Source: Candidatus Rokuibacteriota bacterium
Lineage (GTDB): Bacteria; Methylomirabilota; Methylomirabilia; Rokubacteriales; CSP1-6
DNA length: 64,000 nt
Assembly: GCA_003220435.1 (NCBI GenBank)
Contig: QHSL01000085.1
Location: 36,782 to 100,781 of the forward strand
Direction of reading: 5' to 3'
Position numbers and translations under genes: made by a program. A model generated the notes under the pieces. It worked only from the letters and a program-made list of their open reading frames with translations. It did not search any database and was not told where the DNA came from. This document shows, in pieces, positions 28,970 to 38,942 of this stretch. The first letter of the stretch is position 1. Every line of letters begins with the position of its first letter.

Positions 28970-30214
28970 GTGAGCACGCCACGGGTTGTCGTCACGGGTG
29001 TCGGCGCCCTCACGCCGGTCGGGAACACGGCGGACGAGCTCTGGTCCGCGCTGATTCAGGGACGCTCCGGAATCGGGCCGATCACCAAATTCGACTCCAC
29101 CGGCTACCCGACCCGGATCGCCGGCGAGGTGAAGAACTTCGATCCGCTGGTCTTCGTCGACAAGAAGGAAGCGCGCCGGCTCGACCCGTACCTCCAGTAC
29201 GCGGTCGCGTGCGCGGCCATGGCCGTCGAGGACGCGGCCCTCGACACCGGCAAGGTCGCCGGTGAGCGCTTCGGCGTCCTCATCGGCTCGGGGATCGGCG
29301 GGATCACCACGCTCCTCGAGACCCACAAGGTCCTGCTCGAGAAGGGGCCCGACCGCGTCTCGCCCTTCTTCGTCCCGATGATGATCGTGAACATGGCGTC
29401 GGGGCTCGTGTCGATGCGCTACGGCGCCAAGGGCCCGAACTCCGCCGTGGTGACCGCCTGCGCCACCGGCAACCACGCCATCGGCGACTCCTTCAAGGTC
29501 ATCCAGCGCGGCGACGCCGACGTGATGATCGCCGGCGGCGCCGAGGCGATCATCGTCCCGCTGACGATCGCCGGCTTCTGCTCGATGAAGGCGATGTCGA
29601 CGCGGAACGACGAGCCGACGAAGGCGATGCGCCCGTTCGACGCGAATCGCGACGGCTTCGTGTGCGGCGAGGGGGCCGGGGTGATCGTGCTGGAGTCGCT
29701 CGACCATGCGCTCCGACGCGATGCCCGCATCTACGCCGAGATCATCGGCTACGGGCTGACGGGTGACGCCCACCACATGACGGCGCCCGATCCCGAAGGG
29801 GACGGCGCCGCGCGCGCCATGGCCGCCTCGCTCCGCGACGCCGGCGTGGACGTCTCGGCCGTCGGCTACGTCAACGCCCACGGCACCTCGACGCCGTACA
29901 ACGACAAGTTCGAGACGATCGCGATCAAGCGGGTCTTCGGCGACCACGCGCGGCGCCTGGCCGTGTCGTCCACCAAGTCGATGACCGGCCACATGTTGGG
30001 CGCCGCCGGCGGCGTCGAGGCGATCGCGACCGCGCTGGCGCTCTACCACGGCGTGCTGCCGCCGACCATCAACTACGACACTCCGGACCCCGACTGCGAC
30101 CTCGACTACGTGCCCAACCAGGCGCGCAAGCAGCACGTGGAGATCGCGATCTCCAACGCGTTCGGCTTCGGCGGCACGAACGCCACGCTGGCCTTCCGCG
30201 CCTACTCGAAGTAG
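28970..30214 (+). CDS. fabF: 3-oxoacyl-ACP synthase II (FabF)
   Basis: Elongation condensing enzyme, 414 residues. The active site is Cys164 in [14 protein letters not shown], with histidines in [11 protein letters not shown] and [12 protein letters not shown]. The start is GTG 28970, 3 nt after acpP, giving [17 protein letters not shown]. The next gene starts directly after its stop codon. Confidence 0.95.
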   Translation: MSTPRVVVTGVGALTPVGNTADELWSALIQGRSGIGPITKFDSTGYPTRIAGEVKNFDPLVFVDKKEARRLDPYLQYAVACAAMAVEDAALDTGKVAGERFGVLIGSGIGGITTLLETHKVLLEKGPDRVSPFFVPMMIVNMASGLVSMRYGAKGPNSAVVTACATGNHAIGDSFKVIQRGDADVMIAGGAEAIIVPLTIAGFCSMKAMSTRNDEPTKAMRPFDANRDGFVCGEGAGVIVLESLDHALRRDARIYAEIIGYGLTGDAHHMTAPDPEGDGAARAMAASLRDAGVDVSAVGYVNAHGTSTPYNDKFETIAIKRVFGDHARRLAVSSTKSMTGHMLGAAGGVEAIATALALYHGVLPPTINYDTPDPDCDLDYVPNQARKQHVEIAISNAFGFGGTNATLAFRAYSK

Positions 30215-30658
30215 GTGGATCCCGCCCGGGTCGCCGAGCTCGAGCGGCGACTCGGCTACCATTTTCTGGATGTGTCGGCGCTGGAACAGGCGTTGACCCA
30301 CGCCTCGTACGCCAACGAGCACCCGCCGGAGGCGGATCACGAGCCCCTCGCGCTGCTCGGCGACGCCGCGCTGGCGCTCGTGGTCACCGACCACCTGACC
30401 GCGGCGGATCCGACCGCATCGGTCGGCGTCCTCACCCCCCGGCGCGCCGAGCTGGTCGCGGGAGCGCGGCTGGCGCGGTGGGCCGCCGACCTTGAGATCG
30501 GAGCGCTCCTGCGCCTCGGGCGCGGCGAAGATCAATCGGGCGGCCGCGCCCGCGAATCGATTCTGGCCACGGCCCTCGAAGCGCTCCTCGGCGCGATCTA
30601 TCGCGAAGCCGGGCTCGGCGCGGTACGTGCCGTGGTCGGTCGGCTGGCCGCGTGGTAG
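30215..30658 (+). CDS. Degenerate RNase III-domain protein lacking the dsRNA-binding domain
   Basis: A 147-residue protein aligning to the whole RNase III catalytic domain: [60 protein letters not shown]. The dsRBD is absent; the frame ends in TAG. Two of four catalytic acids are replaced. The position of E. coli Glu41 is Ala46 (E-F-L-G-D becomes A-L-L-G-D) and that of Asp114 is Thr119; Asp50 and Glu122 remain. It sits in the classical rnc position after fabF. Probably not a nuclease; perhaps a structural or RNA/ribosome-associated homologue. GTG 30215 starts immediately after the fabF stop. Confidence 0.78.
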   Translation: MDPARVAELERRLGYHFLDVSALEQALTHASYANEHPPEADHEPLALLGDAALALVVTDHLTAADPTASVGVLTPRRAELVAGARLARWAADLEIGALLRLGRGEDQSGGRARESILATALEALLGAIYREAGLGAVRAVVGRLAAW

Positions 30659-30667
30659 CCTGACCCC

Positions 30668-31852
30668 ATGCGCTGGTGGCCGACGCGTGCGCGGCGCTTG
30701 CCGGCGCCACGCCCTCCGGAAGACCTGCCCGTCACCGAGGAGCGACTGCGCCGCTGCGTCGAGGACGTCCTCGCGGTGAGCGACCGGCAGATCCGCGGCG
30801 GGACCATTGTGTTCCGGGGCCGCCTGACGATGCAGCCCGGCCGCGCGCTGGACGTGCTGATCGAGCGTTTCCGGCCGATCGGCTACACGCCCTTTCTGCG
30901 CGAGGAGGGGGGCGTCGTCAGCGTCCAGGCGTGGCCGCTCGGCGAGACCGTGCTGCCGCGACGGGTCGGCCTGAACCTGCTCCTGTTCGTCGTGACGTGC
31001 GTGTCCACGCTCGCGGCGGGCCTCTCGTTCGGCGGCTCGCCCATGTTCGACGCGCTCCGCTCGTCGCCGTCCGCGGCCCGGTTCCTGGCCGGCGCGCCGT
31101 TCGCCATCACGCTGATGGCGATCCTCAGCGTGCACGAGCTCGGCCACTACTTCACGGCCCGCCACTACCGGGCGGCGGTGAGCCTCCCGTATTTCATTCC
31201 GGCTCCCCTTGGCTTCGGAACCTTCGGCGCGATCATTCTCATGCGCTCGCCGGCCCGCGACCGCAACTCACTGTTCGACATCGCGGTGGCGGGCCCGCTC
31301 GCCGGGCTGGCGGTGGCGTTTCCGGCGATCCTGCTGGGGCTCGCGTGGTCCTCGGTGGTTCCGGTGCCGCCCGGCGGCTACGTGGCGTTCGGCGACTCGT
31401 TGCTCACGTGGGCGCTCGCGTATCTGCGCTTCGGACCGATCCCGCCCGGGCACATGGTCTTCACGCACCCGATGGCCGACGCGGCGTGGGCCGGGTTCCT
31501 CGTCACGGCGCTGAACCTGTTCCCGGTGGGCCAGCTCGACGGTGGCCGCATCGCCTACGCTCTGTTCGGGCGGCATCATCGTGTCATCGGCAAGGCGACG
31601 GTCGCCGCGCTGCTGGCCGTCGGCGTCGGGTCGTTCTTCTGGGCGTTGAGCACGCCCGGCGGTGACGCGGTGTCGGCGACGGCCGCGTCGATGAACTGGT
31701 TTGTGTGGGCGGCGCTGATCTTCTTCCTGGTCGGCTTCCACCACAGCCCGCCGCTCGACGATCTCTCACCGATCTCGGCAGGCCGCCGCGTGATCGGGAT
31801 CATCTGCCTCGTGCTCCTGATCGCGATGACCCCGCCGTTCGTTATCCACTGA
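30668..31852 (+). CDS. Site-2 protease family (M50) membrane zinc metalloprotease
   Basis: A 394-residue intramembrane protease. About 95 N-terminal cytoplasmic residues precede transmembrane helices. The zinc motif HELGH (His156, Glu157, His160) lies in SVHELGHYFTARHYR, and the distal ligand motif is NLFPVGQLDGGRIAYALFG. No PDZ domain is visible, so it is closer to the compact, plant EGY/S2P-like type than to RseP. The substrate is unknown. The ATG at 30668 is 9 nt after the preceding stop. Confidence 0.88.
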   Translation: MRWWPTRARRLPAPRPPEDLPVTEERLRRCVEDVLAVSDRQIRGGTIVFRGRLTMQPGRALDVLIERFRPIGYTPFLREEGGVVSVQAWPLGETVLPRRVGLNLLLFVVTCVSTLAAGLSFGGSPMFDALRSSPSAARFLAGAPFAITLMAILSVHELGHYFTARHYRAAVSLPYFIPAPLGFGTFGAIILMRSPARDRNSLFDIAVAGPLAGLAVAFPAILLGLAWSSVVPVPPGGYVAFGDSLLTWALAYLRFGPIPPGHMVFTHPMADAAWAGFLVTALNLFPVGQLDGGRIAYALFGRHHRVIGKATVAALLAVGVGSFFWALSTPGGDAVSATAASMNWFVWAALIFFLVGFHHSPPLDDLSPISAGRRVIGIICLVLLIAMTPPFVIH

Positions 31853-31898
31853 GCTTTCACCACCTCCGTTCGAGCGCCGGCTTGGCCGGCGCAACGAT

Positions 31899-33203
31899 TC
31901 AGCGCGCGGGCCGGCTAGGGTGACCGGTGGGGGGCATCGGGGGGAGCGGCGCTCGCTCCCCCCGATCCAAAACAGTCGGGCCCCCGGCGCTGACGCGGCC
32001 GAGGAGCAGGAGGCCGACGATGAAGAAGAGGCCGACCGCGACGATCGCCGCGCGCTGATTGCCCGAGAGGAGCCACGAGACCGCGCCGAAGACCACGGGG
32101 CCTAGCACCGCGCCGGTCTTGCCGACCAGCGAGTAGAAGCCGAAGAACTGGGCCTCGCGCTCCGGCGGCACCAGCGTCGCCATGAACGTGCGGCTCGCCG
32201 CTTGAACGGCGCCGAGCCCGGTCCCGGCCACGATCGCGACGACCCAGAAGTGCCACTTGTCCTGGACCAGGAACGCGAGCACGGTGACGGCCGTCCATTG
32301 CACGAGCGTCAGCCGGACGACGAACTTCGGGCCTCGTGTGTCCGTCGGCCGCGCCCACATCGCCGAGCCCAGCAGCGCCGTGATCTGCACCAGCATGAAC
32401 AGGACGATGATCTCGGTGAACGAAAAGCCGAGCGTCTTGGCCGCGAAGATGCCCGCGAACGTCACGACCGTGTTCACGCCGTCCTCGTAGATCAGGTACG
32501 ACATGAGGAAGCGGCGCATCTGCACCCGATCGGGGGCCGTCAGGATCTCGCGAAGCGTCGCGAGCGTCGCGCGGGCGCCCTGGGTCGCCGCGACGCTGAG
32601 CGGCACGGGCTGCCGCGTGTCACCGGGGAGCACCACGAACGCGGGGAGCGACGTCAGCGCGAACAGGACGGCCGCCGCGAGGAAGCAGCCCCAGTACGCG
32701 TGGGCGGCCGCGAACGGGTAGGCGGCCAGGAACGCCACCACCGAGCCGGCGTAGCCGACGGCGAACCCGGCCGCCGAGACGCGCCCGAGCTGCTCGCGCG
32801 GCGCGATCCGCGGCAGGTACGAGTTGTAGTAGACGATCGCGGCCTCGTACGTGACGACCCCGACGACCGCGAGGACCCACCCCCAGAGGACCATTCCCGC
32901 GCTCACGGTCGCCATGAGCGCGGTCGCGGCGACACACACCGCCGTGAAGCCGATCAGGAACGACTTGCGGGCGCCGGCGTGGTCGGCGACGCCGCCGAGC
33001 AGCGGTGAGGTGAGCGCGCCGATCACCATCGCGGTCGAGATCGCCGTGCCCCACAGAAAATCGCCGTGGCCGGTCGCGTTGCCGACGACCGCGTTCGCGT
33101 AGTAGGCGGGATAGATGGTGGCGAGGACGACCGCCGCGAAGGCGGAGTTGGCGAAGTCGTACAGCGTCCACGCGACGATCGTGCGTGACGGCGACGACGG
33201 CAC
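31899..33203 (-). CDS. MFS transporter, Atg22/UMF1-like
   Basis: A 434-residue, roughly 12-helix transporter. It begins PSSPSRTIVAWTLYDFANSA; the TLYDFANSAFA motif is characteristic of the UMF1/Atg22-like MFS branch, which includes proposed amino-acid effluxers. The loop GGVADHAGARKSFLIG is the MFS motif A equivalent. GTG 33203 is chosen because the open frame upstream reads into the divergent promoter. The C-terminal tail is encoded by a 13-bp GC hairpin (31936-31966). Confidence 0.83.
   Translation of the reverse strand: MPSSPSRTIVAWTLYDFANSAFAAVVLATIYPAYYANAVVGNATGHGDFLWGTAISTAMVIGALTSPLLGGVADHAGARKSFLIGFTAVCVAATALMATVSAGMVLWGWVLAVVGVVTYEAAIVYYNSYLPRIAPREQLGRVSAAGFAVGYAGSVVAFLAAYPFAAAHAYWGCFLAAAVLFALTSLPAFVVLPGDTRQPVPLSVAATQGARATLATLREILTAPDRVQMRRFLMSYLIYEDGVNTVVTFAGIFAAKTLGFSFTEIIVLFMLVQITALLGSAMWARPTDTRGPKFVVRLTLVQWTAVTVLAFLVQDKWHFWVVAIVAGTGLGAVQAASRTFMATLVPPEREAQFFGFYSLVGKTGAVLGPVVFGAVSWLLSGNQRAAIVAVGLFFIVGLLLLGRVSAGGPTVLDRGERAPLPPMPPTGHPSRPAR
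31936..31966. repeat. Perfect 13-bp hairpin at the 3' end of the MFS gene
   Basis: ATCGGGGGGAGCG (31936-31948) and CGCTCCCCCCGAT (31954-31966) are separated by 5 nt. It lies within the last codons of the minus-strand MFS gene, between convergent genes, and could act as a terminator-like or REP-like element. Confidence 0.55.
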
Positions 33204-33212
33204 GCCGGCAGG

Positions 33213-33242
33213 ATGACACAGGCGGGGCCGGTACGCTACTAT
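33213..33242 (+). promoter_or_regulatory. Promoter of the glutamine-synthetase-like operon
   Basis: ATGACA at 33213-33218, an 18-nt spacer and TACTAT at 33237-33242; the ATG at 33250 follows 7 nt later, so the transcript is predicted to be leaderless. Confidence 0.5.
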
Positions 33243-33249
33243 CCGCGTC

Positions 33250-34620
<1,371 letters not shown>

Positions 34621-34625
34621 CGATC

Positions 34626-35735
34626 GTGACCGAACGCGAGTGGATCCTGCTCAACCCAGGACCGGCGAACACGAGCCGCGAGGTCAAGGAAGCGCTTGTC
34701 ACTCCCGACCTCTGTCATCGCGAGCCCGAGTTCTTCGAGGTGATGCGCGACTGCCGCGAGCGTCTCGTGCGGCTGGCCGGCGGGGGTGACGGCTTCGCCG
34801 CGGTCCTGTTCACCGGCTCCGGCACCGCCGCGGTCGAGGCCGCGGTGTCGTCGGCGGTGCCCCCGGAGGGCGGGCTGCTCGTCGTCGACAACGGCGTCTA
34901 TGGCGACCGACTTCTGCGGATCGCGCGCGCCCACGGGATCCGGAACCGGGCGCTCTCGTACAGCGTCACGACGCCGGCGCGCCCGGACGACGTGCGGGCG
35001 GCGCTGCGCGAGGATCGGGCGCTGAGCCACGTCGTGGTCGTGCACCATGAGACGACGACGGGGCTCCTCAATCCGGTCGCCGAGATCGCCCGCGCGGCGG
35101 CCCGAGAGGGCCGGCGGGTCCTCGTCGACGCGATGAGCTCGCTGTTCGGCGAGCCGCTCGACATCACGCCGGACGGAATCGACTTCGTCATGGCCAGCGC
35201 GAACAAGTGCCTGCAAGGGGTGCCCGGCGTCTCCTTCGTGTTGGGCCGGCGGAGCGCGCTCGACGCGCTCCGCGGTCGCGCGCCGCGCAGCGTCTACCTC
35301 GACCTCTACCAGCACTACGTCACCCAGGAGGGGGACAACACGCCGTTCACCCCGGCCGTCCAGGTCCTCCACGCGATGCGCCAGGCGCTGCTCGAGCTCG
35401 AGAAGGAGACGGTCGTCGAGCGCATCATGCGCTACGCCGAGAACGCCCGCGTCGTGCGCCGGGGCCTGGCGGCCCTCGGCTTCGAGATCCTCGTGCCCGA
35501 GGACGCGCGCTCGAGCATCCTCACGACGTTCCGGCTGCTCCCCGGGATCGCCTACGATCCGCTGCACGACGCGATGAAGCGGCGCGGCTACATCATCTAT
35601 GCGGGGCAGGGCGACATCCGGAAGTACGCGTTCCGGGTAGCGAACATGGGCACGCTCACGCCCCGCGACATGCACGGGGTCGTCGAGGCCTTCGGCGCGG
35701 CGCTGGCCGAGCTGCGCGGGCAAGGCGGGCGATGA
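34626..35735 (+). CDS. Class V aminotransferase (2-aminoethylphosphonate/alanine-glyoxylate type)
   Basis: A 369-residue PLP enzyme. It starts VTEREWILLNPGPANTSREV and the PLP lysine is Lys194 in ASANKCLQGVPGVSF, a motif shared with 2-aminoethylphosphonate:pyruvate transaminases. HHETTTGLLNPV is the substrate/cofactor segment. No phosphonate genes are nearby, so glyoxylate or pyruvate with an amine product of the same operon is equally likely. GTG 34626; overlaps the SDR gene by 4 nt. Confidence 0.85.
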   Translation: MTEREWILLNPGPANTSREVKEALVTPDLCHREPEFFEVMRDCRERLVRLAGGGDGFAAVLFTGSGTAAVEAAVSSAVPPEGGLLVVDNGVYGDRLLRIARAHGIRNRALSYSVTTPARPDDVRAALREDRALSHVVVVHHETTTGLLNPVAEIARAAAREGRRVLVDAMSSLFGEPLDITPDGIDFVMASANKCLQGVPGVSFVLGRRSALDALRGRAPRSVYLDLYQHYVTQEGDNTPFTPAVQVLHAMRQALLELEKETVVERIMRYAENARVVRRGLAALGFEILVPEDARSSILTTFRLLPGIAYDPLHDAMKRRGYIIYAGQGDIRKYAFRVANMGTLTPRDMHGVVEAFGAALAELRGQGGR

Positions 35736-36496
35736 GCGGGCGGCTCGCCGGCAAGGTCGCCCTCATCACGGGCGGCGGGATGGGGATGGGACGCGAGACC
35801 GCGCTGCTCTTCGCCGAGGAAGGCGCGCGCGTGATCGTGGGCGACATCGACGCGGCGGCGGCCGGCGAGACGGTCGCACGCGTCGAGAAGGCCGGCGGCC
35901 AGGCGCTCGCGGTGGCGGGTGACGTCGCCCTCGAGGCCGACGTGCAGCGCATGGTCGAGGAGGGCGTGCGACGCTTCGGCGCGCTCCACGTCCTGCACAA
36001 CAACGCCGGCGTGCTGTGGAAGGATCGCGACCGCTCGGTGCTGGAGACCGACGAGCGCTGGTGGGATCGAGTAATCGCGATCAACCTCAAGTCGGTGTTC
36101 TGGACCACCAAGTACGGCATTCCCCACATGCGGCGGACCGGAGGGGGTTCCATCGTCAACATGGGCTCGGTCTCGGCCCTCGCCGGGTTCACGCGGGCCC
36201 AGGACGCGTACACCGCCGCCAAGGGTGCCTTGATCTCGCTGACGAAGTCGCTGGCGATCCAGTTCGCCAAGGACAAGATCCGCTGCAACGTGATCCATCC
36301 GGGCATCGTCGACACACCGCTCCAGGCGCCGTATCTCACCGACGCGATCCGCAAGGAGTTCGAGACGGGAATTCCGCTCGGCCGGATCGCGCAGCCGCGC
36401 GAGATCGCCTACGTCGCCCTGTTCCTGGCAAGCGACGAGTCGTCGTTCATGACGGGCGCCGAACTGGTCGTCGACGGCGGCTTCACCGCCGGCTAG
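35732..36496 (+). CDS. Short-chain dehydrogenase/reductase
   Basis: A 254-residue SDR. The cofactor site is TGGGMGMGRETALLF, the NNAG motif is LHNNAGVLWKDRD, and the active-site Tyr-Lys is in AYTAAKGALISLTK. The C-terminal segment GAELVVDGGFTAG is normal for classical SDRs. Asp in GDIDAAAAG after beta-2 favours NAD(H). The substrate is unknown; operon context suggests an alcohol or aldehyde from amine breakdown. Ends in TAG, 15 nt before the flavoprotein's first family-like codon, in the same frame. Confidence 0.88.
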   Translation: MSGRLAGKVALITGGGMGMGRETALLFAEEGARVIVGDIDAAAAGETVARVEKAGGQALAVAGDVALEADVQRMVEEGVRRFGALHVLHNNAGVLWKDRDRSVLETDERWWDRVIAINLKSVFWTTKYGIPHMRRTGGGSIVNMGSVSALAGFTRAQDAYTAAKGALISLTKSLAIQFAKDKIRCNVIHPGIVDTPLQAPYLTDAIRKEFETGIPLGRIAQPREIAYVALFLASDESSFMTGAELVVDGGFTAG

Positions 36497-36511
36497 CGGG
36501 AACCTCCGCCC

Positions 36512-38941
36512 ATCAACCCCGCGCGGGTCGTCGTCATCGGCGGCGGCGTCGCCGGCTGCAGCATCGCGTACCATCTCGCGGTCGCGGGCTGCGCCGACGT
36601 GCTCGTGCTCGATCGCGGCGAGCTGACCGGCGGCTCCACCTTCCATTCGGCCGGCCTGGTCGGCCAGCTCCGCTCGACCATCGCGCTGACCCGCATCAAC
36701 ATGGCGAGCGTCGAGCTCTACCGGCGGCTCGCGGACGACACCGGGCGCGATCCCGGCTGGCAAGAGGTCGGGAGCCTCCGGCTGGCGTCGTCGAAGGAGC
36801 GGTTGCTCGAGCTCAAGCGGCAGGTGGGCTGGGCGCGCACCTTCGGGCTGCCGCTCACGCTGATCTCGCCCGCCGAGGCGCGCGATCTGTTTCCGCTGAT
36901 GACCATCGACGGCGTCGAGGGCGCGGCCTATCTCCCGACCGACGGCCGGATCGACCCGGCGTCGCTGGCGGGGGCGCTCGCCGACGGCGCGCGGAAACGC
37001 GGCGTCACGATCCAGACCGGCGTGACCGTGCTCTCGATCGGGGTCTCGCGCGGCCGCGTCACCGAGGTCGTAACCGATCGCGGGCCCGTGCGCTGCGAGA
37101 CCGTCGTCAACGCGGGAGGGATCTGGGCGCACGAGCTGGGCCGCATGGTCGGCCTGACCGTTCCGGTCATCCCGATGGCCCACCAGTACCTCGTGACCAA
37201 GCCAATCGCCGGCGTCACGCGCGACATCCCGACCATGCGCGACCCCGACCGGCTCGTGTACTTCCGCGAAGAGGTGGGTGGGCTCGTGATGGGCGGCTAC
37301 GAGCGGTCGCCAGTGCCGTGGGGTCTCGACGGGATCCCGCGCGACTTCACCCACAAGCTGCTGGCGCCGGACTGGGAGCGGTTCGACGATCTGATGGCGC
37401 TGGCGGTCTCGCGCGTTCCGGCGATCGGCCGCGCCGAGGTCATCACGATGATCAACGGACCCGAGGCGTTCACACCGGACGGCGAGTTCATTCTGGGCGA
37501 GGCGCCCGAGGTCGGTGGGTTCTTCGTCGCCGCCGGGTTCTGTGCCCACGGGATCGCCGGCGCCGGCGGCGTCGGCCGCGTGATGGCCGAGTGGATCCTC
37601 GGAGGGCGCGCGCCGATGGACGTGTGGCGGATGGACCTGCGTCGATTCGGCGCGCACTACGCCGATCGCGGCTACGCCCGCACGCAGGCGTTCGAGACGT
37701 ACTCCACGTACTACGACATCCACTATCCGGGCGAGGAACGGCGCGCCGGGCGGGGGCTCAAGCTCTCGCCGGCTCATTGGCGCCTCGAAGCTCTCGGCGC
37801 GGTCTTCGGCGAGAAGGCCGGCTGGGAGCGACCGAACTGGCTCGAGACCAACGCTGCGGGGTCGCCGCGGAGCTGGGCGCCGCCCGCCTGGGTCGCGCGA
37901 CACTGGTCGACGGCGATCGAAGCCGAGCACGTGGCGGCGCGCGAGCGGGCGGCGCTCTTCGACGAGACCTCGTTCAGCAAACTCGAGGTCTGCGGCCGCG
38001 GCGCGCTCGCGCTGCTCCAGCGGCTGGCCGACAACGACCTCGACAAGCCGGCGGGGACCGTCACCTACACGCAGCTCCTCAACGAGCGCGGCGGGATCGA
38101 GTGCGACCTGACGGTCACCCGCGTGAGCGCGGACCGGTTCATGCTCGTCACCGGGAGCGCCTTCGGGCTCCACGATCTCGCGTGGGTCCGCGCGCACGTG
38201 CCCGACGACGGGTCCGTGACGCTCGAGGACGTGACCGCGCGCTATGCGTGCTTCGGCCTCTTCGGGCCCCGGTCCCGCGAGATTCTCGCGCGCGCGGCGC
38301 CCGACGATGTGTCCGAGGCGGCCTTCCCGTACATGAGCGCGCGCCGACTGTCGATCGAGGGAGCCAGCGGGCTGGCGCTCCGCGTCACCTACGTGGGCGA
38401 GCTCGGCTGGGAGATCTACGTCGCGACGGCCGACGGGGCGGTCGTGTGGGACGCGCTCTGGCGGAGCGGGGCGCCGCTGGGGATGCTCGCCGGCGGCTAC
38501 CGCGCGATCGACTCGCTGCGGCTGGAGAAAGGCTACCGCTACTGGAGCGCCGAGGTGTCGCCGGAGCACACACCGCTCGAGGCAGGCCTCGGCTTCTGCG
38601 TCAAGCTCGACAAGGGCGATTTCGTCGGCCGCGACGCGCTGGTGGCGCAGAAGGCGGCGGGACTCACGCGGAAGCTCGTGTGCCTCACGCTCGCCGATTC
38701 CACGGCGGTCGCGCTCGGCGGCGAGCCGATCCGGTCCGGCGACGCGACAGTCGGCCGGGTCACCAGCGGCGGGTACGGCTACACCGTGGGCGCATCGATC
38801 GCGTACGGTTACGTGCCCCTGGCCCTGTCGACGGCGGGAACACGGCTCGCGGTCGAGGTGTTCGGCGAGCCGATCGGGGCCATGGTGAGTCGCGATCCGC
38901 TCTACGATCCCCGGGGACACAAGATCAAGGGAGACGGTTGA
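36512..38941 (+). CDS. Dimethylglycine/sarcosine dehydrogenase-like flavoprotein with GcvT domain
   Basis: About 809 residues. Three domains: FAD oxidoreductase (VVVIGGGVAGCSIAYHLAVA, with STFHSAGLVGQLRS), a central FAO_M linker, and a C-terminal folate-binding GcvT domain (LVTGSAFGLHDLAWVRAHVP; GGYRAIDSLRLEKGYRYW). The family oxidatively demethylates N-methyl amino acids and passes the carbon to tetrahydrofolate. The GxGxxG motif lies before any ATG, GTG or TTG: after the SDR stop the frame reads CGG GAA CCT CCG CCC ATC AAC, so translation must begin at a rare codon such as ATC 36512, unless the base is wrong. The first GTG (36599) would delete the FAD motif. Confidence 0.85.
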   Translation: MNPARVVVIGGGVAGCSIAYHLAVAGCADVLVLDRGELTGGSTFHSAGLVGQLRSTIALTRINMASVELYRRLADDTGRDPGWQEVGSLRLASSKERLLELKRQVGWARTFGLPLTLISPAEARDLFPLMTIDGVEGAAYLPTDGRIDPASLAGALADGARKRGVTIQTGVTVLSIGVSRGRVTEVVTDRGPVRCETVVNAGGIWAHELGRMVGLTVPVIPMAHQYLVTKPIAGVTRDIPTMRDPDRLVYFREEVGGLVMGGYERSPVPWGLDGIPRDFTHKLLAPDWERFDDLMALAVSRVPAIGRAEVITMINGPEAFTPDGEFILGEAPEVGGFFVAAGFCAHGIAGAGGVGRVMAEWILGGRAPMDVWRMDLRRFGAHYADRGYARTQAFETYSTYYDIHYPGEERRAGRGLKLSPAHWRLEALGAVFGEKAGWERPNWLETNAAGSPRSWAPPAWVARHWSTAIEAEHVAARERAALFDETSFSKLEVCGRGALALLQRLADNDLDKPAGTVTYTQLLNERGGIECDLTVTRVSADRFMLVTGSAFGLHDLAWVRAHVPDDGSVTLEDVTARYACFGLFGPRSREILARAAPDDVSEAAFPYMSARRLSIEGASGLALRVTYVGELGWEIYVATADGAVVWDALWRSGAPLGMLAGGYRAIDSLRLEKGYRYWSAEVSPEHTPLEAGLGFCVKLDKGDFVGRDALVAQKAAGLTRKLVCLTLADSTAVALGGEPIRSGDATVGRVTSGGYGYTVGASIAYGYVPLALSTAGTRLAVEVFGEPIGAMVSRDPLYDPRGHKIKGDG

Positions 38942-38942
38942 C

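Noticed and set aside
36494..36511. Read-through of TAG to make an SDR-flavoprotein fusion (for example pyrrolysine)
   Set aside because: The two are in frame, but each half is complete at normal family length, and many other genes here end in TAG. A separate non-standard start is simpler.
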